Positions 54,911 through 63,913 of a stretch of DNA of 64,000 nucleotides are shown here, piece after piece. The stretch covers positions 620,001 through 684,000 of the forward strand of contig CAJQLE010000004.1 in NCBI GenBank assembly GCA_905479105.1, read 5' to 3'. The notes below the pieces were generated by a model, which was not told the origin of the DNA, made no database searches, and saw nothing but the letters and a program-made list of their open reading frames with translations. The stretch is from an uncultured Flavobacteriales bacterium. Lineage in GTDB: Bacteria > Bacteroidota > Bacteroidia > Flavobacteriales_G > Salibacteraceae. Position numbers and translations under genes: made by a program. Positions within the stretch are counted from its first letter, which is position 1. Every line of letters begins with the position of its first letter.

Positions 54911-55957
54911 CTACTTTTCTTCGTTATAGAAAACTTTGTAAAATTTCAAACCTCGCTCAGCATCGTAGCCTTGTTCAATTTTGTCAGGACTTCCATGAAC
55001 GTAAATGTGAAAGTTTTTGTCCAACTTGAGTATGCTCTTGAAAAACTTCTTGCCACTTTTTACAGCTTGCTTTGAAGACTCGAAATGATCTTCAATTTCA
55101 ACATTTTGTTCTTCTTTATAACGATCCTTATACGCGTTAAATGTTTCGATAACTGCAGGTTTTTCAAGCACAGATTCTGCAAAGTCCTCAGAATCAATTT
55201 CATCACGCTCAGTAAAATACCCACTTGATTTATTAAGCATTTGAATCTGTGATGCTCTATCAATGTCAAAAGCTTGCGGCATTTCCTCCATCACAAATGA
55301 CTTGCACATGGTCATATACTCTTTAGTCATAGTGTACTCGGTGCTGATTGGTTGGACACCTAAAAAATCTTCCTTCCAATATTGGGCCTCCTCCCCTTTG
55401 CTTAGTTGATCATGGATCAGCACTTTGTATCCATCATCGGCAGCTGAGTTAAATATTATGCAGCCTTTATCAAGCTTTCTTATATCGATTCCGTTTTCAA
55501 ATTGAAGCTCAAATCTCTCATCGGCATCCAGCACATTCATGAAAACATTCTTCTGCTCACTTTTGAATAAACCAACAGCTTCTACCGATTCTCCATTTAA
55601 TACCACTTCACTAAAATGAACAACATAAAATTCACCGCCTTTAATTCGCGGGTGAATAGAATGGGCATAAAGATGCTTTCCCAGTTTTTGAGACGCCTCA
55701 ATGAAGTTGACTGACGTGAGAAGTAACTCATTTATGTAATTGAACGTTTCATTCAACTCCAGATCAGTATGGTGACTGAATGACATATATTCCTCACTTT
55801 GAAATGGCTTTAGAAAATACCTAAGCAGCAATTCTTCCTCCTCGATAGCAAAGCTTCTAACGTGTTGATCACTCAACGTCAATCTCTCCTCATTGGCCTT
55901 ATTGCCTACATAGTGGATGACTATTTTCTTTATATGAGCAGCGGAAAAATCGTGCAT
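54911..55957 (-). CDS. Nucleoid-associated protein (YejK/NdpA family)
   Basis: 348 residues. Family features include the N-terminal IKKIVIHYVGNKANEERLTLSDQ, SLHIYAH-type segment LGKHLYAHSIHPRIKGGEFYVVHF, IFNSAADDGYKVLIHD and LGVQPISTEYTMTKEYM. The E. coli homologue YejK binds the nucleoid and topoisomerase IV. Residues 245-330 form a charged helical tail. It converges with the polyamine operon, with 12 bases between stops and no clear terminator. Confidence 0.8.
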   Translation of the reverse strand: MHDFSAAHIKKIVIHYVGNKANEERLTLSDQHVRSFAIEEEELLLRYFLKPFQSEEYMSFSHHTDLELNETFNYINELLLTSVNFIEASQKLGKHLYAHSIHPRIKGGEFYVVHFSEVVLNGESVEAVGLFKSEQKNVFMNVLDADERFELQFENGIDIRKLDKGCIIFNSAADDGYKVLIHDQLSKGEEAQYWKEDFLGVQPISTEYTMTKEYMTMCKSFVMEEMPQAFDIDRASQIQMLNKSSGYFTERDEIDSEDFAESVLEKPAVIETFNAYKDRYKEEQNVEIEDHFESSKQAVKSGKKFFKSILKLDKNFHIYVHGSPDKIEQGYDAERGLKFYKVFYNEEK

Positions 55958-56043
55958 TATTCAGTACTGTTGATGAATTGCGAAACTAACTATTGAAGCC
56001 TCATTTCTAGTACTAAAAATATAATTGTTTAGAGGTCAACCGC

Positions 56044-56511
56044 CTATCGGACGGAACGTTTTAGTCTGTAGGACAAACTTGTCTCTTTAGCCTTATCATT
56101 GGGTAATAGATCAATTCCCAAGGCGGTATCTCCCAATACCGTATAGCGAATCAATGAAGGAAAATCATGATCAGTATTCACGAATTCACACTCTAATGGA
56201 TTTTCCTTAGTAAGAGAAAAAGTAAAAGGACCTTGGTCGTTCACAACTACCGTATATCCCGCTCTACTTCCGAAGTTTTGAAGGAATAATAACTCACTAT
56301 CCACAGTATCTCCATTGGCTATACTGTATGAATGACCCTCAAATCGAAATTTATTCCATTTCCATTGTTCCACAATTGTTGTCTCGCCTAATTTGCCTTC
56401 CCATTTCCCTGAAATCCATCTAAAGCGGTCTCTAAATGAATTGTCTGTGATGTTACAGGAGGAATTGATTATCAAGAGAATAACATAAGAAATTAAGGCC
56501 AATTTGCGCAT
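56044..56511 (-). CDS. DUF6265-like lipoprotein
   Basis: 155 residues with a lipoprotein signal (LISYVILLIINSSC). WISGKWEGKLGETTIVEQW, GHSYSIANGDTVDSELLFLQ and CEFVNTDHDFPSLIRY match a small lipocalin-like barrel that I place in DUF6265 from memory. Its ligand is unknown. It stands divergent from fmt, 69 bases apart. Confidence 0.7.
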   Translation of the reverse strand: MRKLALISYVILLIINSSCNITDNSFRDRFRWISGKWEGKLGETTIVEQWKWNKFRFEGHSYSIANGDTVDSELLFLQNFGSRAGYTVVVNDQGPFTFSLTKENPLECEFVNTDHDFPSLIRYTVLGDTALGIDLLPNDKAKETSLSYRLKRSVR

Positions 56512-56535
56512 CTTGTTTCAAATCTAATAGAAAGA

Positions 56536-56564
56536 TTTGAATGATGAACAGCAAAGTATCTTTG
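56536..56564 (+). promoter_or_regulatory. Promoter of fmt
   Basis: TTTG at 56536-56539 and TATCTTTG at 56557-56564 are separated by 17 bases, matching the Bacteroidota consensus. They end 16 bases before the fmt start codon. Confidence 0.5.
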
Positions 56565-56580
56565 TAATCAAGTAAAAAGT

Positions 56581-57543
56581 ATGAGAATCGTTTTTTTTGG
56601 AACTCCAGATTTTGCCGTTGCTAGCTTAAATGCTTTGGTTGAAAACAGCTACGATGTCGTAGGTGTAATTACCGCCCCTGACAAACCCGCAGGCCGAGGT
56701 CATAAGCTGCAACCATCAGCTGTTAAAAGCTATGCGCTAGAGCAGCGCTTGAATGTTTTACAACCTACCAATTTAAAGGCTGAAGACTTCATTACAGAGT
56801 TAGAATCACTGAGAGCTGATATCCAAATCGTTGTTGCATTCAGAATGCTTCCTGAAATCGTATGGAATATGCCAAAATTAGGAACGTTCAATGTTCATGG
56901 CTCGCTCCTACCCGATTACAGAGGTGCAGCCCCCATCAATTGGGCCATCATAAATGGAGAAAAATCGACTGGCGTTACCTTCTTTAAATTGAAACATGAA
57001 ATAGATACTGGAAGTATCCTCAATAGCAAAAGCACGCCAATTGGTGAAGACGAAACAGCAGGTGAAGTATATGCCCGCCTTATGCATGAAGGTGCGTCTT
57101 TGTTGGTTGATTCATTGAAAATGATTGAGTCGGGATCTTATACTCTCAAAGAACAAGTTCTCTCATCCGAGCCAAAGCATGCTCCTAAAATATTCAAAGA
57201 CGATTGCGAAATCAACTGGAATCAAAGCGCACAGAATGTCCACAATTTCATTCGAGGAATGTCACCATTTCCATGCGCTTTCACCAAAGTTAGAATCGAA
57301 GAGCGTGAAGAGGTTTGGAAAATATCAAGAAGTAAAAAGACCGATCGACCCTCTGCGTCTAGAATTTGTTTCATACAAGATGGAAATCAACTTTTTGCGG
57401 CTTGCGATGATTTCTGGCTAGAGATTCTTGAAATTCAAACTCCCGGAAAACGCAGGCTTAAAGCGATCGAGTTTTTAAATGGATTCAAGGGTGATATTAC
57501 TAATGTTCAGATACTAAAAAAGCCCTCCGAAGAAGGCTTTTAA
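56581..57543 (+). CDS. fmt: Methionyl-tRNA formyltransferase
   Basis: 320 residues. The N-terminal formyltransferase domain has RIVFFGTPDFAVASL, the folate/catalytic block GTFNVHGSLLPDYRGAAPINWAI (Asn and His of the active site) and HEIDTGSIL (catalytic Asp). The C-terminal tRNA-binding domain contains NFIRGMSPFPCAFT. It formylates initiator Met-tRNA. The last codons form part of a terminator stem. Confidence 0.95.
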   Translation: MRIVFFGTPDFAVASLNALVENSYDVVGVITAPDKPAGRGHKLQPSAVKSYALEQRLNVLQPTNLKAEDFITELESLRADIQIVVAFRMLPEIVWNMPKLGTFNVHGSLLPDYRGAAPINWAIINGEKSTGVTFFKLKHEIDTGSILNSKSTPIGEDETAGEVYARLMHEGASLLVDSLKMIESGSYTLKEQVLSSEPKHAPKIFKDDCEINWNQSAQNVHNFIRGMSPFPCAFTKVRIEEREEVWKISRSKKTDRPSASRICFIQDGNQLFAACDDFWLEILEIQTPGKRRLKAIEFLNGFKGDITNVQILKKPSEEGF

Positions 57544-57545
57544 GA
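57516..57545 (+). terminator. Terminator at the 3' end of fmt, possibly bidirectional
   Basis: AAAAAAGCC and GGCTTTT pair around an inner CTTC-GAAG segment, with A and T runs on each side. It overlaps the fmt stop and lies 15 bases before the convergent PDZ gene stop. Confidence 0.65.
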
Positions 57546-57558
57546 TTTCTAAAGCTAT

Positions 57559-58290
57559 TTACTGCTTCACAACTCTACTTATTTTTCCTTTACCGTTTTG
57601 CTTAACTGAGATGTAATACATCCCTGATTCTTGATCGGATATTTCTATTCGCTCCAAAACGATATCTCCATCACCTTCGATTTCATTTTCATAAACCGAT
57701 CTCCCGCTGGCATCAAACACTCGTATAGATTCTGCAACGTCACTGAAACCACTCACTTCTTTACCATCCAACACCGTAATTATATCACCCTCTTTTAATC
57801 CAGCCTTTTCAGCTGCCGAACCTTTAACTACTTTATTAATTCTAGCTCCTTTCTCTAGATCTAAATCTTCACCTTCGATTTTAGTTGCCACAACTCCCAA
57901 AAATGCACGAGGCTCAGATTCTTCATTCCAAGCTAAAGGAGCATCAGGAATAACCATCATGTGCTTTCTGAACCTTGGTTCCTCCGTATTTCCATTTCTT
58001 CGAATGATAATTTCTAAATCAGTTTCATCCATGTCATTGACAGCCTCCTCTAAAATGATTTCAATCTCTTGAACCATCTCATCGAGTTCTCGGTCAACTC
58101 CTTCTTGATCCATCTGTTTCTCCGTTACAGTTGTGCTTTTACTTCCATTTTCAGTTACCTCTACTTCAATTTTTACCTTTTTAGAAAAATTAGAAGGTTG
58201 ATCTTGGGCTTTAGCAATTGCATAGCCACCTAATAAAAGCAATGCCAAAAAGGATAACTCTTGTAAGGTTTTTCGAGTATTTAGTTTCAT
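57559..58290 (-). CDS. PDZ-domain protein with a T9SS tail, possibly internally deleted
   Basis: 243 residues. A signal/anchor segment (ELSFLALLLLGGYAIAKAQ) precedes acidic helices. A PDZ domain starts near 128 (AFLGVVATKIEG), with ARINKVVKGSAAEKAGLKEGDIITVLDGKEVSGFSDV split here for reading: the KGSAAEKAGLKEGD loop is typical. After SDVAESIR the PDZ stops early. The second half of a T9SS tail follows directly (VFDASGRSVYENEI, QESGMYYISVKQ, ISRVVKQ). The later PDZ strands and the YPNP start of the tail are missing. It could be an in-frame deletion product. The role is unknown. Confidence 0.7.
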   Translation of the reverse strand: MKLNTRKTLQELSFLALLLLGGYAIAKAQDQPSNFSKKVKIEVEVTENGSKSTTVTEKQMDQEGVDRELDEMVQEIEIILEEAVNDMDETDLEIIIRRNGNTEEPRFRKHMMVIPDAPLAWNEESEPRAFLGVVATKIEGEDLDLEKGARINKVVKGSAAEKAGLKEGDIITVLDGKEVSGFSDVAESIRVFDASGRSVYENEIEGDGDIVLERIEISDQESGMYYISVKQNGKGKISRVVKQ

Positions 58291-58397
58291 AATTCAAAGT
58301 GGTTATTGGTTGATTCAAAACTAGACCACCCTAGCCAACAGAAAAGTTAAAAGGCGTTGGGAAGTGTTAACTGGTGTGAAATGTTAAGTTTGAAACT

Positions 58398-59306
58398 ATG
58401 TTTCTAAGAATAATTCTAGTCAGCATAATTACAGTGATAAGCCATTTGGCAAGCAGTCAAGAGGTGTTAGTGCTTGGAGTTGCTCAAGATGCTGGACATC
58501 CTCAAATAAATTGTGAGAAGTATTGCTGTAAGGAAGCTTTTCAAAATAAAGATAAAGCTCACATGGTGAGTTCTCTGGCTGTTTCAGATGGAAAGAACTT
58601 CTATATACTTGACGCTACGCCCGACTTTACGGCTCAGTTAGAAACAGCTAAAAAAGTGTTTAATGGTCAAGGGTTTGGTGGCATCATCTTAACTCATGCA
58701 CATGTAGGTCACTACACAGGATTAATGTATTTAGGAAAGGAGGCAATGAATGCGCAATCCGTCCCCGTTTATGTAATGCCTGAAATGAAAGCTTTTTTGG
58801 AGGCGAATGGCCCTTGGAATCAGCTGGTGAAATTAAAAAACATTGCACTCATCACACTAAAAGAAGATCAAGAACTAGAATTATCTCCAACAATATCTCT
58901 TAAACCTATGCTAGTTCCTCATCGGGATGAGTTCTCAGAAACTGCTGGATATTCCATTAATATTAATGGGAAAATCATCCTATTTATTCCAGATATTGAT
59001 AAATGGAAAAGATGGAACAGGGATATTCTTGAACTCATCAAAAATTGCGACTACGCCTTTCTAGATGCCACATTCTATGATGAGCATGAATTACCAGGTA
59101 GAGACATGTCGCAGATACCACATCCCTTTGTTTCGGAGTCAATCACTCTATTCGACTCATTAAATACAGAGAATAAAAGTAAAATTCACTTCATTCATTT
59201 TAATCACACAAATCCCCTTCTAAATACTGAAAGTCAAGAATTTGCAGAAACGATTGTAAGAGGATATATAATATCTCAAGAAGGCGTGCTGCTGCATATG
59301 GATTAA
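58398..59306 (+). CDS. Exported metallo-beta-lactamase-fold hydrolase, PqqB-like
   Basis: 302 residues with a signal peptide (ILVSIITVISHLASS). VLGVAQDAGHPQINCEKYCC is the PqqB-like N-terminal signature. The metal motif reads LTHAHVGHYTGLMYLG: Gly stands where most MBL enzymes have Asp, which is normal for this subgroup as I remember it. LVPHRDEFSETAGYSI, FIPDIDKW and IHFIHFNHTNP provide further ligands. No PQQ synthesis genes are nearby, so it is likely a general hydrolase and not a PQQ enzyme. Confidence 0.82.
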   Translation: MFLRIILVSIITVISHLASSQEVLVLGVAQDAGHPQINCEKYCCKEAFQNKDKAHMVSSLAVSDGKNFYILDATPDFTAQLETAKKVFNGQGFGGIILTHAHVGHYTGLMYLGKEAMNAQSVPVYVMPEMKAFLEANGPWNQLVKLKNIALITLKEDQELELSPTISLKPMLVPHRDEFSETAGYSININGKIILFIPDIDKWKRWNRDILELIKNCDYAFLDATFYDEHELPGRDMSQIPHPFVSESITLFDSLNTENKSKIHFIHFNHTNPLLNTESQEFAETIVRGYIISQEGVLLHMD

Positions 59307-59373
59307 ATCATATTATAAAGCTTCAACAAATTTCTATACTTTAACAACCACTAAACCGACCTTTCCCTCAACA

Positions 59374-61593
59374 ATGCTTAGCGATATCAAAAAATATTGG
59401 CGCAATGACCTTATTGCCGCAATGAGTGTTTCACTTGTGGCTCTTCCGTTAGGCCTTGGTATAGCTATTGCCTCTGACGCTCCTCCCATTTCGGGTTTGA
59501 TATCAGCCATTGTTGGAGGGCTCGTAACAACCTTTATACGAGGCAGTCGAATAGCTATTAATGGACCTGGAGCTGGTGCGATCGTTGTGATTCTCACTGG
59601 AAATCAACTTTTAGCTGATGGCGATGCAAGTGGATTCCCATATGTTTTAGCTGCTATTTGCTTCGCTGGATTACTTCAAGTAATAATGGGTTTTGCTAAA
59701 CTTGGCCGATTAGGAGAGGTTGTTCCAAGTGCTGTTGTTCATGGGATGTTGGCTGCAATTGGAGTTATCATCTTGGTAAAACAATTACATGTCGGTCTAG
59801 GGCATCACAACTATGCTCAATCAGCAATGGATAGCATATTTGACCTTCCGGGAAGTCTGTTTAACCTGCATCCATTGATCACTCTCGTTACCGTAACTGG
59901 TTTAATTATAGCCATTTATCATCCGCGTATCAAAAACAAACTAATCCATTTTATACCTTCTTCGGTGTGGGTTTTAGTCATAACTATTCCCCTTGTTTTC
60001 ATCTACCGCAATTGGATCACTAGTTTTCTTGGAATAACATCTGATGCCTTTATTTATCCTTCAAACCAACTCATTACATTCCCAGCAGACTTATGGTCAG
60101 GACTTATGTTTCCAGACTTTGGTAAAATTGGGACCTTGAATTTTTGGCTGGTAGTATTCTCAATTACAATCATCACAACCATTGAAAGTTTGATAAGTAC
60201 AAAGGCAGTGGATAAGATTGATCCAGAGCAACACCGAACAAACCTTAATAAAGATTTAGTGGCAGTTGGTGTGAGTAGCATGATCTCAGGGGCAATTGGT
60301 GGTCTTCCTGTAATTACTGCCATTGTTAGGAGTTCGGTGAATATCAGTAACAACGGGAAAACCAAGTACTCGAATTTCTTTCACGGTATTATCGTATTGC
60401 TTTTTATCATCGTTTTTAGACCCGTATTAGAAGAAGTTCCTATGGCCGCCCTAGCTGCCATATTAGTATATACGGGTTATCGATTGGCCTCACCTAGAGA
60501 ATTTGCAGATGCCTATGACCGAGGAGAAGAACAATTGCTCGTAATGGTGTCTACTTTACTCTCCGTTCTAATCTATGGATTGCTTTGGGGAATTGCGTTT
60601 GGTTTGGGAGTCGCTTTCCTTGTACAATGGATAAAGTCTCGAACTACAATGAAATCCTTTGTGCAAGCTATATTCCAGCCAAAAATCACGCCCCACCAAC
60701 TACCAGAGCATTTTGAAATAAGACTTGGCGGTGTTTTTAACTTCTTAAACCTTCTAAAGGTTAAACAAGCGTTGAAGGACGCGCCAAAGGATGAGAAAAT
60801 GTTGATCAACCTAGAAGGTGCTATCCTGGCCGACTTTTCAGTCATGGAATACCTGCATGAATACGGTAACCGAATTCGAGATAGAGGTGGTTTTTATGAA
60901 ATAAATGGAACTGAACTTCATGAAACAACATCCGACCACCCCTATAGTATGCGCATTTTAACTCCTCAGAATCAGCATAGCGCACGATGGATGAATCAGC
61001 ACCAAAGGGAGATTATGAAAACAGCTGCATTCTTTGGCTGGCAATTCGTAATCGGTAAGGAATATGGCTTTGAGGAGTTGAAGAAATTCGAGTTTTTTAA
61101 AAGTCACCCAATTGAATACATCCACAATGTTTCATCCGGCTTATTGAAAGAGTATAACCTCTTCTTTAGAATAATGGATGTTGTGTTTGATGAAGGCGCT
61201 CTTCAAGCCAAAACGCTTTACGATACAACATTAATGGTTGTTGATCTTAGACATCCTATACCCGAATTCTCATTAGAAAAAGAAGAACTATACGATAGGA
61301 TTTTCAGCACTGGAGGATTTAACGACATCAACTTTAAAGAAGATTCTGACTTCTCTAAAAGAATCTTACTTCGAGGGACTATTGTCAAAAGCGTTCGAAA
61401 GCTTTTCAATGAAGAAATGCGCGGATATATTACGCAAAATCAAATCTACCATATCGAATCCACTTCTGATCAATTGCTGATTTTCAGTGAGATGAAACCG
61501 TTAAACGCTGAGGAAGTGAAGGCATTGAATTCCTTCGTTCATGGACTTACTAAATTCCTTGGACAAGAAGCTAACCCTTCGGATCAACCTTAA
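59374..61593 (+). CDS. SulP-family anion transporter with STAS domain and long tail
   Basis: 739 residues. The SulP core spans residues ~1-420 with DLIAAMSVSLVALPLGLGIA, INGPGAGAIVVIL, ESLISTKAVDKIDPEQHRTNLNK (split for reading), GGLPVITAIVRSSVNI and AALAAILVYTGYRLA. A STAS domain lies at about 440-530 (HFEIRLGGVFNFLNLLKV, LINLEGAILADFSVMEYL). About 200 further residues follow (e.g. GFEELKKFEFFKSHPIEYIH) without recognised family. It probably moves bicarbonate or sulfate. It converges with the helicase gene, and their 3' ends overlap by 23 bases. Confidence 0.88.
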   Translation: MLSDIKKYWRNDLIAAMSVSLVALPLGLGIAIASDAPPISGLISAIVGGLVTTFIRGSRIAINGPGAGAIVVILTGNQLLADGDASGFPYVLAAICFAGLLQVIMGFAKLGRLGEVVPSAVVHGMLAAIGVIILVKQLHVGLGHHNYAQSAMDSIFDLPGSLFNLHPLITLVTVTGLIIAIYHPRIKNKLIHFIPSSVWVLVITIPLVFIYRNWITSFLGITSDAFIYPSNQLITFPADLWSGLMFPDFGKIGTLNFWLVVFSITIITTIESLISTKAVDKIDPEQHRTNLNKDLVAVGVSSMISGAIGGLPVITAIVRSSVNISNNGKTKYSNFFHGIIVLLFIIVFRPVLEEVPMAALAAILVYTGYRLASPREFADAYDRGEEQLLVMVSTLLSVLIYGLLWGIAFGLGVAFLVQWIKSRTTMKSFVQAIFQPKITPHQLPEHFEIRLGGVFNFLNLLKVKQALKDAPKDEKMLINLEGAILADFSVMEYLHEYGNRIRDRGGFYEINGTELHETTSDHPYSMRILTPQNQHSARWMNQHQREIMKTAAFFGWQFVIGKEYGFEELKKFEFFKSHPIEYIHNVSSGLLKEYNLFFRIMDVVFDEGALQAKTLYDTTLMVVDLRHPIPEFSLEKEELYDRIFSTGGFNDINFKEDSDFSKRILLRGTIVKSVRKLFNEEMRGYITQNQIYHIESTSDQLLIFSEMKPLNAEEVKALNSFVHGLTKFLGQEANPSDQP

Positions 61594-63295
61594 TAGCACG
61601 TCCTTTAAAACGCAAGCCTTTAAAAGCAGGTTGAACCCCATCAGCTTTGGCAACTTCAATGTCGAACTTTGCATTATCACCAAACATGTCTATTCTACCT
61701 ATGTACTGACTTCTAACGCCTGTAGTATCACAAATAATTTTCAATAAATCGCCTTTGTTCAGTTCATCACCTTTACCAAGATTGATTTCAAAGGTTTTCA
61801 TATTCTCCTCTTTTCCGCCAACTCTTTTATTGAAAGTTCTATCTCCATCACCACTTCGATCTTCTCTTCTTCCTCTTACATTCGGCCTACCTCTATCACC
61901 ACTTCGATCATCTCTTCCACGATCATTTCTTCCACCTCGATCTCCTCCTCTATCATCTCTAGAACCTCCAGCAGTGGCGTTTAAGTCACCACCTTTCTCA
62001 ACTCTAACTCTTTCCATAACACCAGTGATATACTTGGCGATAATATCCTCTTTTGACAAGAATTCAAGCTGTTCTATGAACGCATGAACCCAAGTCTTAG
62101 CCTCATCCGTTTCTTCAACAGATAATAACTCATCCAATTTCGATTGAACTGATTTCAATTTCACTTCATCAGCTGAAGGAATCATGATCTTCTCAAACTT
62201 TGCTTTTAATTGACGCTCAATAGCAAAGAGCTTGCGCTGCTCAGCTGGAGAAACAAGAGAAATAGCAATACCTGTTTTACCTGCACGGCCTGTTCTTCCG
62301 CTTCTATGCGTATAGAACGCTAACTCATCTGGTAAGTCATAATGAATAACATGTGTCAAATCATTAACGTCAATTCCACGAGCAGCTACATCCGTTGCGG
62401 CTAATATTTTTACCTGCTTTGATTTGAACTTACGCATGACACTATTTCGCTGCTGTTGCGAAAGGTCTCCGTGAATAGCTTCTACTGCATAACCAGATTC
62501 GCCCATGCTTGTGGACAACCTTTGTGTTTCAGCCTTTGTTCTGCAAAAAATCAAGCAATACATGTCACCACCTTCCGCGTCAATGATGCGTTGGATAGCA
62601 GCCTCTTTGTCATATCTTTTCACCAAAGCAAATTGATGCTTGATGTTTGCGTTCAGTTTGTTTTCAGTCAGAATACTCACTTCTAGAGGATCCTTCATGT
62701 ACTTGTGAACGATTTTTCTAATATCTGGAGGCATAGTTGCAGAAAACAACCATGTGTTCTTATCATGTTGAGTAAAAGATAATATCGTATCAATATCCTC
62801 TTTAAAACCCATATTTAGCATCTCATCCGCCTCATCCAACACCGCAAAGCGCACATTACTGAGGTTTAACACCTTACGATCAATAAGATCAATCATACGT
62901 CCAGGTGTAGCGACCAAGATTTGAGGACGCAGACGTTTCAAATCTTTTATTTGATTCGTTATTGGAGCACCTCCATAAACGACACCAACTTCAATCTTCG
63001 GTAAATACTTTGAGAAATGAGTTAGCTGCTGAGCTATTTGCTGAGCTAATTCTCTGGTTGGCGATAAGATAACAGCCTGAACAGCATGTATATCAATATC
63101 AATATGTTCAATTAGCGGAATACCGAAAGCGGCTGTTTTACCAGTTCCAGTTTGTGCTAATCCAAGAAAATCTGTTGCCTCATTGAGCAACATTGGAATC
63201 GCCTGCTCTTGAATAGCTGTAGGCGTAGTAATATTAAGGTCTGCGAGGGCTTTAACGATGTTTTCATTCAGCCCGAGTGATTCGAAAGTTTGCAA
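61571..63295 (-). CDS. deaD: DEAD-box RNA helicase with DbpA-type C-terminal domain
   Basis: 574 residues. Motifs in order: Q motif TPTAIQEQAIPML, I AQTGTGKT, Ia PTRELAQQI, TPGR, II VLDEADEML, III SAT, V ATDVAARGID, VI HRSGRTGRAG. A Gly/Arg/Asp-rich linker (about 450-500) precedes a DbpA-like RNA-binding domain (EINLGKGDELNKGDLLKIIC). The combination matches CsdA/DeaD, a ribosome-assembly and cold-shock helicase. The last 23 bases overlap the SulP gene on the opposite strand. Confidence 0.93.
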   Translation of the reverse strand: MQTFESLGLNENIVKALADLNITTPTAIQEQAIPMLLNEATDFLGLAQTGTGKTAAFGIPLIEHIDIDIHAVQAVILSPTRELAQQIAQQLTHFSKYLPKIEVGVVYGGAPITNQIKDLKRLRPQILVATPGRMIDLIDRKVLNLSNVRFAVLDEADEMLNMGFKEDIDTILSFTQHDKNTWLFSATMPPDIRKIVHKYMKDPLEVSILTENKLNANIKHQFALVKRYDKEAAIQRIIDAEGGDMYCLIFCRTKAETQRLSTSMGESGYAVEAIHGDLSQQQRNSVMRKFKSKQVKILAATDVAARGIDVNDLTHVIHYDLPDELAFYTHRSGRTGRAGKTGIAISLVSPAEQRKLFAIERQLKAKFEKIMIPSADEVKLKSVQSKLDELLSVEETDEAKTWVHAFIEQLEFLSKEDIIAKYITGVMERVRVEKGGDLNATAGGSRDDRGGDRGGRNDRGRDDRSGDRGRPNVRGRREDRSGDGDRTFNKRVGGKEENMKTFEINLGKGDELNKGDLLKIICDTTGVRSQYIGRIDMFGDNAKFDIEVAKADGVQPAFKGLRFKGRAIKVDPKG

Positions 63296-63421
63296 TATAT
63301 CTGTAATTCAGCTGCAAAGGTAGTCTGATTATACGACTAACGCACCCATCTTAATAAGTTTCTTTAGGCTAGCCCGTTGTTTTGCAAGGTATTCCCTTCT
63401 TCGTAATGCAAAAAAAAGGCT

Positions 63422-63910
63422 ATGTATCAACATATTGTAGACACACCGATAGGATGGTTCAGAATAGTTGGAAATGACACGCATATCGTGACCTCCGGAT
63501 GGATAAACGAAGAAGACGCCCTTGTTGGTGGACCAGGCGCTCATATTCAATGGAAGCGTGAAGCAGAAATGCAAATACAGGAATATTTCAAAGGAGCCAG
63601 AAAGAGCTTCAACCTGCCTCTATTCATTGAAGGAACTGATTTTCAGTCTCAGATTTGGACTGTTTTGAAAAAAATTCCATTCGGACTAACCCGATCTTAC
63701 AGTGAACTTGCTGAAGAATTAGGTGATTCCAAAAAAGCGCGGGCTGTTGGCTCGGCAGTTGGTGAAAATCCTTTTTTACTGCTGGTACCTTGTCACCGTA
63801 TTATTGGTAGTGATGGATCTTTGACGGGCTTTGCAGGTGGGTTAGAAAGAAAAGAATGGTTATTAAAACATGAAGGCGCTTTTGGCAGCGAGCAACTCGA
63901 GCTTTTTTAA
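63422..63910 (+). CDS. ogt: Methylated-DNA-[protein]-cysteine methyltransferase
   Basis: 162 residues. FQSQIWTVLKKIPFGLTRSYSE (read in two parts) and the recognition helix ARAVGSAVGENPFLLLVPCHRI (also in two parts) are standard. The methyl-accepting cysteine is in LVPCHRIIG, followed by SLTGFAGGLERKEWLL. It directly reverses O6-alkylguanine damage; no AdaA-type regulator domain is fused. It lies divergent from the helicase gene. Confidence 0.93.
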   Translation: MYQHIVDTPIGWFRIVGNDTHIVTSGWINEEDALVGGPGAHIQWKREAEMQIQEYFKGARKSFNLPLFIEGTDFQSQIWTVLKKIPFGLTRSYSELAEELGDSKKARAVGSAVGENPFLLLVPCHRIIGSDGSLTGFAGGLERKEWLLKHEGAFGSEQLELF

Positions 63911-63913
63911 AGC

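Noticed and set aside
58650-58740. MBL motif HAHVGHYTG lacking the usual Asp
   Set aside because: This Gly form is, as I remember it, normal in the PqqB-like subgroup, so it is not reported as damage.
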